Assembly: GCF_003752025.1 (NCBI RefSeq)
Contig: NZ_RJKR01000006.1
Span: forward strand, 159,466 to 223,465
Direction of reading: 5' to 3'
DNA length: 64,000 nucleotides
From: Curtobacterium sp. PhB115
GTDB taxonomy: Bacteria; Actinomycetota; Actinomycetes; Actinomycetales; Microbacteriaceae
How positions within the stretch are numbered: the first letter of the stretch is position 1; each line of letters begins with the position of its first letter. The notes below the pieces were generated by a model. It did not search any database. It saw nothing but the letters and a program-made list of their open reading frames with translations, and was not told the DNA's origin. The position numbers and the translations under genes were made by a program. Shown here piece by piece: positions 16,070-23,698 of this stretch.

Positions 16070-17140
16070 CTACGCGACCGGCGCGACCGCCACCGGGGCG
16101 CCGAGCAGGCGGACGGCGACGGCCTCGCCGGCGGCACGACGGTCGCCGACCTCGTGCTGCACGGTCACGACGGTGTCGTCGTCGAGGCGGACCGTGGTGC
16201 GGCGGATCGACCCGAGGAAGCTCGACGAGACGACGGTGCCGGTGACGCCCTCCGGTGCGAAGGCGACGTCCTCCGGTCGGACGTAGGCGAGCACCGGCCC
16301 GTCGGGCACCGAGGCGTCGAGCGCCGGCACCCGGAACCCGTACACGAACACGTCGCCGCCGCGCAGGTCGCCCTGCAGCCGGTTGGACTGGCCGACGAAG
16401 TCCGCGGTGAACGCCGACGACGGGGAACGGTAGAGGTCCTCCGGCGTGCCGATCTGCTCGATGTCACCCGCGTTCATCACGGCGATGCGGTCGGAGACGG
16501 CGAGCGCTTCTTCCTGGTCGTGCGTGACGAACACGGTCGTGATGCCGAGGTCGGTCTGGATCCGGCGGATCTCGTCGCGGAGCGAGACCCGCACCTTGGC
16601 GTCGAGGGCGGACAGCGGTTCGTCGAGCAGGAGCACGCGCGGGCGGGTGACCAGGGCCCGGGCGAGGGCAACGCGCTGCTGCTGCCCGCCGGAGAGCTGG
16701 TGCGGGTACCGCTCGGCGAACTCCCCGAGGTGCACCATGTCGAGGGCTTCGACCACGCGGGTGCGCCGTTCGGCAGCCGGGACACGGCGCATCTCGAGCC
16801 CGAACGCCACGTTCTGCCGCACCGTCATGTGCGGGAACAACGAGTACTGCTGGAACACCATCCCGATGTCGCGTTTGTTCACCGGGGTCGCAGCGACGTC
16901 CTGCCCGTCGATGCGGATCGATCCGGAGTCGATGCCCTCCAGGCCGGCGAGCGCTCGGAGCGCCGTCGTCTTGCCACAGCCGGACGGGCCGAGCAGCGAG
17001 ACGAACTCGCCCGGTTCGACGCGGAGCGACAGCCCGGCGAGGGCGCGGTGGGCGCCGTAGTGCTTCTCGACGGCATCGAGCTCGACGACGGCGCCGGTCG
17101 TGGCGAGGGACGCCGGGGAGGCCGGTGCGGTGGTGGTCAT
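16070..17140 (-). CDS. ABC importer ATPase (PotA/FbpC/PhnT-like)
   Basis: A 356-residue ATPase of a binding-protein-dependent importer. Walker A GPSGCGKTT is near residue 50, the Q-loop MVFQQYSLFPH near 93, the signature LSGGQQQRVALARAL near 145, Walker B VLLLDEP near 170 and the H-loop FVTHDQEEA near 200. The last 100 residues form a TOBE regulatory domain (YVRPEDVAF). These features match the polyamine/ferric iron/2-aminoethylphosphonate group. The ATG overlaps the stop of the permease gene in an ATGA at 17137-17140. Last gene of the operon 20341-16070; a hairpin follows at 16000-16039. Confidence 0.88.
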   Translation of the reverse strand: MTTTAPASPASLATTGAVVELDAVEKHYGAHRALAGLSLRVEPGEFVSLLGPSGCGKTTALRALAGLEGIDSGSIRIDGQDVAATPVNKRDIGMVFQQYSLFPHMTVRQNVAFGLEMRRVPAAERRTRVVEALDMVHLGEFAERYPHQLSGGQQQRVALARALVTRPRVLLLDEPLSALDAKVRVSLRDEIRRIQTDLGITTVFVTHDQEEALAVSDRIAVMNAGDIEQIGTPEDLYRSPSSAFTADFVGQSNRLQGDLRGGDVFVYGFRVPALDASVPDGPVLAYVRPEDVAFAPEGVTGTVVSSSFLGSIRRTTVRLDDDTVVTVQHEVGDRRAAGEAVAVRLLGAPVAVAPVA

Positions 17141-18165
17141 GCGGACTCCTCGGAAGTGTGCCGGCGAGCTGGGCGTGCACGGCCGGACGGGCGGCCGGAT
17201 CGGCGATCGGGCCGGCGACCGGATCGGCGATCGGGCCGGCGACCGGATCGGCGATCGGGTCGGCGGCCGGATCGGCGCCCGGACCCGATGCGGCCGATGA
17301 CGACCAGCAGCACGAACCCGAACACGAGCGCGGCGACCGAGAAGATCGCGGCGACGTACGGGTCGGTCTGCTGCACGAGCACGAGCGCGGTCTGGAAGGT
17401 GGTGCGGGAGAGGAACGCGGCGAGGGTGTACTCGCCGAGGACCACCGTGATGGTGAGGAAGCAGGCCGCGGTGATCCCCCGACGGAGGTTCGGCAGGAGG
17501 ACCCGCCACGTGAGTGTCCACCACGAAGCCCCGAGCGACCGTGCCGCCTCGGACAGCACCGTCATGTCCATCGCGGTGATGGCGGCGGCGATCGGGCGGA
17601 ACGCGAACGGCAGCGTGATGATGCCGATGGCGAAGGCCAGGGTCCAGGCGCCGGAGCCGAAGACCCGCGACACCACCTGGTAGACGGGGACGAAGCCGAC
17701 GACGAGCACCACCACGGGTACGGTGATCGGCACGATGCAGACGAACTCCAGCACGCGTCGGAGTCTCGGGTAGCGCAGCGCCGTGATGATCTGGGCGGGG
17801 AGCAGCACGACCAGGACGATCCCGACGGTGATCAGGGCGATGAGCAGGGACGCCCCGAGTCCGTCGAACACCGGCTGGTACGTGAACGCGTTGACCGGGT
17901 CCGCGATGGCGGTCCAGTGCGCGAACGTCAGGCCACCGTCGGTCCCTTGCCGGAACGTGAACTGCAGCAGGGCGACCAGCGGGACGGCGAAGGCGATCCC
18001 GACGACCGCCAGGACGATCGTGGCGGTGACCCGCGACGGAGCCGCGCCGAAGCGGCCGACGCGAGCCGCGCCTCCAGGCCGCGTGGACGCGACCGACGAC
18101 ACGACCGGAGACACGACCGGAGACGCGACCGACGCTGGACCCGACTGCCCCACCGGAGCGCTCAT
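17137..18165 (-). CDS. ABC importer permease 2 with arginine-rich tail
   Basis: A 342-residue inner-membrane permease with about six helices and the cytoplasmic coupling loop EAARSLGASWWTLTWRVLLP at about 205-224, which contains the EAA motif. The N-terminus has a Ser/Val-rich repeat before the first helix. After the last helix (ending ...LLVVIGRIG) comes a 50-residue cytoplasmic tail of Arg, Ser, Gly, Pro and Asp built from a 24-bp DNA repeat (17195-17275), an unusual extension for this family. Start ATG and stop both overlap the neighbours by 4 nt. Together with permease 1 it forms the membrane channel of the importer. Confidence 0.87.
   Translation of the reverse strand: MSAPVGQSGPASVASPVVSPVVSSVASTRPGGAARVGRFGAAPSRVTATIVLAVVGIAFAVPLVALLQFTFRQGTDGGLTFAHWTAIADPVNAFTYQPVFDGLGASLLIALITVGIVLVVLLPAQIITALRYPRLRRVLEFVCIVPITVPVVVLVVGFVPVYQVVSRVFGSGAWTLAFAIGIITLPFAFRPIAAAITAMDMTVLSEAARSLGASWWTLTWRVLLPNLRRGITAACFLTITVVLGEYTLAAFLSRTTFQTALVLVQQTDPYVAAIFSVAALVFGFVLLVVIGRIGSGRRSGRRPDRRSGRRPDRRSGRRPDRRSGRPSGRARPARRHTSEESA
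17195..17275. repeat. 24-bp tandem repeat inside permease gene
   Basis: Three 24-bp units (17195-17218, 17219-17242, 17243-17266) and a partial fourth. The first two are identical and the third has two changes. In the permease frame each unit encodes eight residues of the type SGRRPDRR. Confidence 0.9.
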
Positions 18166-19190
18166 CGCTGCCACCTGGCGGCCCGACGCTGCAGCAGCGA
18201 GTACGCGCCCATCACCACGGCCATGACGACGACCATGCCGAACGCGAGCACCCCCGCGACGTTCTGCAGGCCGATGAGGGTCTCGCTGGTGAGCTGCGTG
18301 CGGATCGTCAGCGGCACGATGCCACCCTGCGAGATGAGCGCTGCGGCCGTCGCGAAGGACGAGAACCCGTTCGCGAACAGCAGCAGTAGCGAACCCCAGA
18401 ACGCCGGTGCCAACACAGGTAGACCGATCCGGCGCCAGTAGGTCGCGCGCGAGGCCCCGAGGGTGGCGGCGGCCTCGCCCCACTGCGTCTTCACGCCCTC
18501 GAGCGCGGGCATGAACGTGAGGACCATCAGCGGCACCTGGAAGTAGACGTACGGGATCACGAGCCCCGGGACCGTGTACAGGAAGGCGCCGGTCGCGTTG
18601 CGGTCGACGTCGAAGACGGTCACCAGCCAGGTCGTGACGAGTCCCTGCACGCCGATCGTCGCGATGAACGCGAACGCGAGCATGACGCCGCCGAACTGGG
18701 CGAGGACGCTCGCGGCCGAGTCGATCATCGAACGGACGAGGCCGTCGGGCCGGAGCGCCGACAGTGCCCAGCAGACCAGGGCCCCGATGACGGCGCCGAG
18801 CACGGCGGACACGGCGGAGAGGCCGAACGAGCCGCCGAAGGCCCGCAGGACCGAGGGCTCGGCGAAGGCCCCGAGGTTGGCGAGGGTGAACGCGCCGTCG
18901 CTGGTGAAGAACCCGCTGCCGATCGCGATGACGGCGGGGACAGCCAGGAAGAGCAGGACGTAGGCGGCGAACGGGGTGAGGCCGAGCCACGCCAGGCCGG
19001 CGCGACGCCGGACACGGGGTCCGGCGTCGCGGCGGGTGGTCGCATCGGCGGGCGCGAGGCTGGACGCGAGGCCCGGCGTACGGCCCGGCGCGAGGCCCGG
19101 CGCACGACCGGGCGCGGACGCCCGGCCGGGGGCCGGAGCGGGTCCCGGAGCCCCGCTCGTCGCGGGCGCGCCCGTCGATGCGGTGGTCAT
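18162..19190 (-). CDS. ABC importer permease 1
   Basis: A 342-residue permease with about six membrane helices. The coupling loop TQWGEAAATLGASRATYWRRI lies near residue 225 and carries the EAA-G pattern. The N-terminal 60 residues are a Pro/Gly/Ala/Arg low-complexity stretch (PGRAPGLAPGRTPG) preceding a basic patch and the first helix; this is unusual but plausibly cytoplasmic. Start ATG at 19190 is 5 nt after the stop of the substrate-binding protein gene; the stop overlaps permease 2 in an ATGA (18162-18165). It forms the heterodimeric channel with permease 2. Confidence 0.87.
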   Translation of the reverse strand: MTTASTGAPATSGAPGPAPAPGRASAPGRAPGLAPGRTPGLASSLAPADATTRRDAGPRVRRRAGLAWLGLTPFAAYVLLFLAVPAVIAIGSGFFTSDGAFTLANLGAFAEPSVLRAFGGSFGLSAVSAVLGAVIGALVCWALSALRPDGLVRSMIDSAASVLAQFGGVMLAFAFIATIGVQGLVTTWLVTVFDVDRNATGAFLYTVPGLVIPYVYFQVPLMVLTFMPALEGVKTQWGEAAATLGASRATYWRRIGLPVLAPAFWGSLLLLFANGFSSFATAAALISQGGIVPLTIRTQLTSETLIGLQNVAGVLAFGMVVVMAVVMGAYSLLQRRAARWQR

Positions 19191-19195
19191 GCTGG

Positions 19196-20341
19196 TCAGG
19201 ACCCCATCGTCGAGGACCACTTGGCCGCCAGGACCTTCGCTGCGTCCGCGACCTGCGCGTCGGTCAGCTCGACGTAGTCCTTCGGTGCGCCACCGGCCGC
19301 GTCGAGGGCGTCCTGGTCGACCTTGCCGGACTGCTCCAGCGCCGCGAGGGTCGAGGGGAAGGCACCGGCCTGCAGGTACAGGTTCTGCGCCTCCGGGCTG
19401 GCGATGTACTCCTGCCACAGGCGCGCGGCGGCCGGGTGCGGGGCGTCCTTGGTGATCGCCTGCGAGTAGTACGAACCGAGCGCCTGACCCTCCGGCACCA
19501 CGGTCTTCCACTCCTGGTTGCCCGACGCACCGGCGGCGGGACCCCACGCCAGGTTGTTGTACGACCACTGGATGACGACCGGCGTCTCACCAGAAGCGAC
19601 CGTGGCCTGCGTCGGCAACACGTTCTGGAAGTTGCCGGCCTGCTTCAGCTTGCCGAAGTAGTCGACGCCCTTCGTGATGTCGTCCGCCGAGCCGCCGTTC
19701 TCCAGCGCCGCCAGGTACACGGCCGACGCCGCCTGGTTCGCCTGCGTCGGGTCACCCGAGATCGAGACCTTGCCCTTGTACTCCGAGCCGAGCAGGTCGT
19801 CCAGGTCCTTCGGTGCGTCCGAGATCTTCGACGAGTCGTAGCCGATCGACATCAGGCCCGTGTAGTCACGGGTCCAGGCGCCGTCCGCGTCCTTCAGGTC
19901 GGTGGGGATGTCGTCCCAGTTCGCGACCTTGTAGTCCGCGAGCAGGTCGAGGTTCTCCTGCAGCACGGCGTTGCCGAGGTCGAGCACGTCGGGAGCGGTG
20001 GACTGCCCCTTCTGCGACTTCACCGCGGCGACCTCGTCGGCGCTGGAGCCGTTCGGGTTCGCCGAGTTGACCTTGATGTCGTACTTCTTGGTGAAGCCGT
20101 CGATGATCTTGCCGTAGTTGGCCCACGACGGCGGCAGCGCGATGACGTTGAGCTGGCCCTCGGCCTTGGCGGCCTTGACGAGGGCGTCCATGCCACCGGT
20201 CGACTCGGCGCTGGTGGCGGTCTTCCAGTCGGTGTCGCTGTCCGAGCCGGCGGTCGCGGCGCTCGTCGCCGAGCATCCGGCGAGGGTGACGATCGCTGCG
20301 GCGGCCAGGGCGAGGCCGGCGATGGTGCGCTTGTGCTGCAC
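19196..20341 (-). CDS. ABC importer substrate-binding lipoprotein
   Basis: A 381-residue lipoprotein: basic start, hydrophobic core and lipobox LAGCS near residue 21. The mature part is a type II periplasmic-binding fold with EGQLNVIALPPSWANYGKII near residue 60 and TAPDVLDLG near 105, like binding proteins for polyamines, iron or phosphonates (bacterial extracellular solute-binding family 1). The C-terminal PHPAAARLWQEYIASPEAQ segment is typical of this group. It anchors outside the membrane and delivers ligand to the two permeases. The GTG at 20341 was chosen because it directly precedes the signal peptide. The exact ligand cannot be read from the sequence. Confidence 0.87.
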   Translation of the reverse strand: MQHKRTIAGLALAAAAIVTLAGCSATSAATAGSDSDTDWKTATSAESTGGMDALVKAAKAEGQLNVIALPPSWANYGKIIDGFTKKYDIKVNSANPNGSSADEVAAVKSQKGQSTAPDVLDLGNAVLQENLDLLADYKVANWDDIPTDLKDADGAWTRDYTGLMSIGYDSSKISDAPKDLDDLLGSEYKGKVSISGDPTQANQAASAVYLAALENGGSADDITKGVDYFGKLKQAGNFQNVLPTQATVASGETPVVIQWSYNNLAWGPAAGASGNQEWKTVVPEGQALGSYYSQAITKDAPHPAAARLWQEYIASPEAQNLYLQAGAFPSTLAALEQSGKVDQDALDAAGGAPKDYVELTDAQVADAAKVLAAKWSSTMGS

Positions 20342-20532
20342 GGGAGGTGCCTTTCGGGTGGGTGCTGCGGGTGGGGCCGGGGGTTGTTCGACCCGGGACG
20401 ATCGTGGACGCGGCCGGTTTCCGGCCCGTGCTGCGGCGGTGAACGGTGGCAGAACAGCGGGTACGCCTGTACGGTTCTGCTGGTTTCCCACCTCGGACGC
20501 ACGGTCGCGTCCACATCGCACTGGAGGCACGG

Positions 20533-20970
20533 ATGCAGTTCACGACGACGGTCCTGCTGGCGAGGAAGACGGCGACAGGGCTCCCGGTCCCGTCCGCCGT
20601 GATCGACGCGTTGGGTGCGGGGAAGCGTCCGCCCGTGGTCGTCACCATCAACGGCGGCTACACGTACCGGTCCACCGTCGGGGTCATGAACGAGCAGTTC
20701 CTGGTGCCGCTGTCCGCGTCGCACCGCGAAGCCGCGGGCATCGCGGCCGGGGACACCGTCGAGGTCCGGCTCGAGATCGATGCGCTGCCCCGGGTGGTCG
20801 ACGTGCCCGAGGACCTCGCGGCGGCGCTGCAGGAGGCCGGGGTGCGTGCGGCCTTCGACACGCTGTCGAACTCACGGCAGCGTGCCCTGGCCGACCCGGT
20901 GTCGCAGGCGAAGGCGCCGGAGACCCGGGCACGCCGGATCGCGCAGGCCGTGGAGGCGCTGCGCTCCTGA
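20533..20970 (+). CDS. YdeI/OmpD-associated protein with DUF1905 domain
   Basis: A 145-residue cytoplasmic protein. Residues about 1-85 form a DUF1905-type beta barrel (MQFTTTVLLARKTATGLPVP, then GYTYRSTVGVMNEQFLVPLS); the C-terminal 60 residues match the YdeI/OmpD-associated helical region (DLAAALQEAGVRAAFDTLS and RQRALADPV). The family is widespread in actinobacteria but has no established biochemical role. A strong ribosome site (GGAGG at 20523-20527) precedes the ATG at 20533. The stop at 20968-20970 is the first base triplet of an inverted repeat that overlaps the start of the next gene. Confidence 0.78.
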   Translation: MQFTTTVLLARKTATGLPVPSAVIDALGAGKRPPVVVTINGGYTYRSTVGVMNEQFLVPLSASHREAAGIAAGDTVEVRLEIDALPRVVDVPEDLAAALQEAGVRAAFDTLSNSRQRALADPVSQAKAPETRARRIAQAVEALRS

Positions 20971-20989
20971 CATGATGTGTGGCATGTCA
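20968..20989. promoter_or_regulatory. Inverted repeat over the HEPN-like gene start
   Basis: TGACATG (20968-20974) and CATGTCA (20983-20989) form a perfect 7-bp inverted repeat with an 8-nt spacer, spanning the stop of the YdeI-like gene and the GTG at 20977. It could be a protein operator or an RNA hairpin hiding the start codon. Confidence 0.5.
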
Positions 20990-21840
20990 GTTCGTCCGGA
21001 GTGGTCCGCTTCCGCGCCTACCGACAGTACGAAGCCCTCCGAGTCGATGCGAGCAATGCGCTGATGGGGCTCCTCGCCGGCGCGCAGCTCTCGGGCCACC
21101 TCCTCCAGCTGAACCGAGGGTCGGAACGCCTGCTGCCCGAGGTGTACCCGAACGTGCCGCACATCAAGCGGTTCAACCTCACCGCCGAGGCCGCGAGTGA
21201 CATCCTCGCGGAGGCGGATGTCCACCTGGGCACGATGAGCATCGCCTACACGCTGGCGCTCCACGAGGACTACTTGAAGACGTGCCTGACGATGTGCGCC
21301 GACGCCGGCTCGATCTCGCGGCGGAAGGCCCGTGAAGCCCGGTCGTCCGGCCAGCACGATCTCCTCGAAGACGCGTGCGGATCCGTGCTCGATCCGGTCC
21401 CGATCGAGCAACTCCACGTGCTCCGGAGGATGCGCAACGCGGTGATCCACGACGGCGGGCGGGTCGACTCCGGATTGGTCGCGGCCATCGACGCGTTGAG
21501 CGGGACGGCGCTCGACGGCTGGATCCACCTCTCGACCGCCGACCCGTCGAACCTGCGCGTCGGCGACAGGCTCCGCCTCGGGCACGGCGAGATGCTCCTG
21601 GCCCTGGCAGTGACGAAGAACGTCGACCGGAACTGCAACGCGCTCCTGCAGACCGGGCTCCCGCGGGCGGAGTGGGCCCGCATCGCCGTGCTCGATGCCC
21701 TCGAGGAACACCCGTCGTCCCTGCGATCGGGAACAGCACTCCGGAAGGCGCACGGGATGGCGCGACACCTGTACGGCGCGTTGGGCCTGAGCAGGGACGA
21801 TATCGCCGACGCGCTCCGGGCGGAACGCGCTCAGCACTGA
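20977..21840 (+). CDS. HEPN-like protein of unknown function
   Basis: A 287-residue cytoplasmic, mostly helical protein. I do not recognise a named family over its full length. The central segment HVLRRMRNAVIHDGGRV contains R153-N-A-V-I-H158, the R-x4-H signature of HEPN ribonuclease domains, in the expected context of a helix rich in hydrophobic residues. HEPN proteins cut tRNA, mRNA or rRNA in stress and phage defence, although some non-catalytic members are known. The GTG at 20977 lies within an inverted repeat; an ATG at 20984 is out of frame. It ends 11 nt from the 3' end of a convergent tRNA-mimic RNA gene, which suggests a link to RNA metabolism. Activity is inference. Confidence 0.6.
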   Translation: MWHVSSSGVVRFRAYRQYEALRVDASNALMGLLAGAQLSGHLLQLNRGSERLLPEVYPNVPHIKRFNLTAEAASDILAEADVHLGTMSIAYTLALHEDYLKTCLTMCADAGSISRRKAREARSSGQHDLLEDACGSVLDPVPIEQLHVLRRMRNAVIHDGGRVDSGLVAAIDALSGTALDGWIHLSTADPSNLRVGDRLRLGHGEMLLALAVTKNVDRNCNALLQTGLPRAEWARIAVLDALEEHPSSLRSGTALRKAHGMARHLYGALGLSRDDIADALRAERAQH

Positions 21841-21850
21841 GGAGAAGAAC

Positions 21851-21968
21851 AAAACGGGGCTCTGCTCGTTGAGCTACGGTTTCCCGCCGGGACTCGCACC
21901 CGGATCTCCGCGTTTCTGTAGGACGACCGGTCGTGAACCGGAAGGGATCTGCATCCCGCCCTTCGACC
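21851..21968 (-). ncRNA. Circularly permuted tRNA-mimic RNA, YrlA-type Y RNA candidate
   Basis: Read on the minus strand, the 3' half contains tRNA parts in permuted order. An AAACG strand (21915-21911) pairs with CGTTT (21856-21852) as an anticodon-stem equivalent. Inside are a T arm (21903-21887: CCGGG, loop TGCGAGT, CCCGG), a minimal acceptor stem closed by a GNRA tetraloop (21886-21877: CGG-GAAA-CCG), T8-A9 (21876-21875) and a D arm (21874-21859: GCTC, 8-nt loop, GAGC). Loop residues T54, C56, G57 and A58 are kept; U55 is G. The 5' part folds into two more hairpins (21957-21944, 21941-21927). A TGN-extended -10, TACCGT (21977-21972), predicts a start near 21966; TTTT at 21854-21851 ends the core. 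Order and tetraloop cap match bacterial YrlA Y RNAs. Confidence 0.68.
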
Positions 21969-21971
21969 ACA

Positions 21972-21977
21972 ACGGTA
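21972..21977 (-). promoter_or_regulatory. Extended -10 box of the tRNA-mimic RNA gene
   Basis: TACCGT preceded by TGG on the minus strand, identical to the -10 of the Nudix gene; only a weak -35 (TGGATC) is found at 17-nt spacing. Confidence 0.4.
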
Positions 21978-22046
21978 CCAGCCGAGGACCACGCGATCCA
22001 GCGCGGCCGCAACGCGGTGGTGAGCGGCCGTCGTCGGCGCCCGTCG

Positions 22047-22907
22047 TCAGCGGCCGAGCTCGACCAGCACCCTCGGGATCTCGGTCAGCAGTTCGCTCGC
22101 CAGGTACCCGAGCGGCCCGACCTGCACCGCGAGCCGGTCCCCGGCGGTCGCGTGCACCGAGCTCGCCCACGCCGCGGCTTGGGCTGGGTCTGCGCCACGG
22201 GCGAGCAGCCCGACGACCACGCCGGACAGCACGTCACCGCTCCCGCTCGTCCCCAGGCCGCCGGCTCCGGTGCCCTTGATCCAGACTCGGCCGTCAGGCG
22301 CCGCGATGACGTCGGCAAGCGCCACGACTGCACCGAAGCGCTCCGCGATCGCGAGGGCGTCGGCTTCGTCGTCCTCGCAGGGCCGACCGAGCAACCGCTC
22401 GGCCTCGCCGCTGTTCGGCGTCATGACGAGCCGTCCACGCAGTGGTTCGAGCCGGTCGGCGACGTCGGCTGCGACCCCGAGCGCGAACGCGTCGAGCACG
22501 ACCTTCGTGTCCTCTCCGACCACCTCGGCGATGTGGGCGACCAGGTCCCGCGCACCGTCCGGCTCGTCGAGCCCCGGCCCGACCAGCACGGCGTCCGCAC
22601 TGCCCGCGTCGTCGACGATGGCCGCCACGGCACCGACGGCGATGTGTCCGCCGTCGTCCTCGGCGAGGGGTTCGACCCCGGACTCGGGAACGGCGACGGC
22701 GACCTGGGCGGCGACGCTCTCGGCGACGGCGAGCGTCAACCGGCCGGCGCCGACCCGGAGTGCGGCGAGCGCCGACAGCATCGCGGCACCGGGGGTGCGC
22801 GCCGCGCCGCCGACGACGAGCACCTGTCCACGGCCGTACTTGCCGGCTCCGGGCTCGGGCAGCGGCCAGTCCCGCAGGGTGTTCGGGGTGATCGGTTCAG
22901 CCGGCAT
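22047..22907 (-). CDS. nnrD: ADP-dependent NAD(P)H-hydrate dehydratase
   Basis: Repairs hydrated, damaged NAD(P)H using ADP. The 286-residue protein has the ribokinase-like dehydratase fold: GQVLVVGGAARTPGAAML near residue 28, VLVGPGLDE near 105, the catalytic/ADP-site MTPNSGEAERLLG near 158, and the hallmark GTSGSGDVLSGVV near 215, where the Asp is the catalytic base. Only the C-terminal dehydratase domain of the bifunctional Nnr is present; no epimerase domain is encoded next to it. The start overlaps the phosphatase gene by 11 nt (22897-22907), so the two are one transcript. Cytoplasmic. Confidence 0.9.
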   Translation of the reverse strand: MPAEPITPNTLRDWPLPEPGAGKYGRGQVLVVGGAARTPGAAMLSALAALRVGAGRLTLAVAESVAAQVAVAVPESGVEPLAEDDGGHIAVGAVAAIVDDAGSADAVLVGPGLDEPDGARDLVAHIAEVVGEDTKVVLDAFALGVAADVADRLEPLRGRLVMTPNSGEAERLLGRPCEDDEADALAIAERFGAVVALADVIAAPDGRVWIKGTGAGGLGTSGSGDVLSGVVVGLLARGADPAQAAAWASSVHATAGDRLAVQVGPLGYLASELLTEIPRVLVELGR

Positions 22908-23637
22908 GGGCGTCGTCCTTCCGTCCGCTGTGCTCGGTGACCTCGCTGTCGTCGAGGTGCTCGACTGCGGAGAACTCCTCGAGCGACCACGGCGACCCGA
23001 CGGCGTCGCGCCGCAGCGTCGTCAGCGAGGCGTTCGCCACGGTGTGCGTGGCCGCGAAGTCCATCAGCGCGGGTTCGTCGAGGTCGAGGCAGACCGCGAC
23101 GGCGAGCATGACGACGGCGTCGTGTGCGGCGATCACGAGCCGAACGGGTCCGTCGAGCCGGTCCACGTCGGCGAACACCGACCGCAACCGGCCAATCACG
23201 TCCACCCACGACTCCCCGCCGGCTGGCCGGTGGTAGTACTTGCCGAGCCACTGCCGACGGCGCTCCTCGTCCGGGAAGCGGTTCCGCACACCCGCCCGAG
23301 TCAGGAGGTCGAGGACCCCGAGCTCACGGTCGCGGAGCCGTTCGTCGACGCGCTTCGGCGGCTCGGTGACCCCGCCGGCCTGCAGCGCGATGGCGATGGT
23401 CTGCTGTGCACGGCGGTACGGCGAGACCCACAGCACGGTGGGGACGTCGTCCACGCCGCGGTCGGCGAGCTCCGCACCCAGCGACCGCGACTGCTCCTCG
23501 CCGAGCGGGCTGAGCGGCACGTCGGCGTCGCGCTGCTCGACCTCGATGACGTCGGCACCGGTTGCGTCGGCATGGGCCGCGGCGACGTTGGCGACGGACT
23601 CGCCGTGTCGGATGAGCCAGATCTCGGTGACGGACAT
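22897..23637 (-). CDS. Histidine phosphatase (phosphoglycerate mutase-like)
   Basis: A 246-residue branch-1 histidine phosphatase. The phospho-accepting His is in WLIRHGESVANVA (about residues 6-18, RHGE motif). The Arg-containing SPYRRAQQT is near 75 and the second catalytic His in VIAAHDAVVM near 170. It lacks the length and motifs of glycolytic phosphoglycerate mutase, so it more likely dephosphorylates a small metabolite or protein. The ATG at 23637 directly precedes the first strand; an upstream in-frame ATG at 23646 is possible. It is translationally linked to nnrD. Confidence 0.86.
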   Translation of the reverse strand: MSVTEIWLIRHGESVANVAAAHADATGADVIEVEQRDADVPLSPLGEEQSRSLGAELADRGVDDVPTVLWVSPYRRAQQTIAIALQAGGVTEPPKRVDERLRDRELGVLDLLTRAGVRNRFPDEERRRQWLGKYYHRPAGGESWVDVIGRLRSVFADVDRLDGPVRLVIAAHDAVVMLAVAVCLDLDEPALMDFAATHTVANASLTTLRRDAVGSPWSLEEFSAVEHLDDSEVTEHSGRKDDAHAG

Positions 23638-23698
23638 GCCACCCACGCTAGCGACGACCGCTGGCCGGGCCCGCAGCCGACCGGCGGAGCGGACTGCG

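Noticed and set aside
15935..16070. Attachment site or insertion sequence end
   Set aside because: Only a short imperfect hairpin is present; no transposase or integrase gene was seen anywhere in the window.
21859..21903. Ordinary tRNA or tRNA pseudogene
   Set aside because: T-arm and D-arm hairpins are present but in reversed order with a GNRA loop joining the acceptor strands; no continuous tRNA of 70-90 nt can be drawn in the normal order on either strand.
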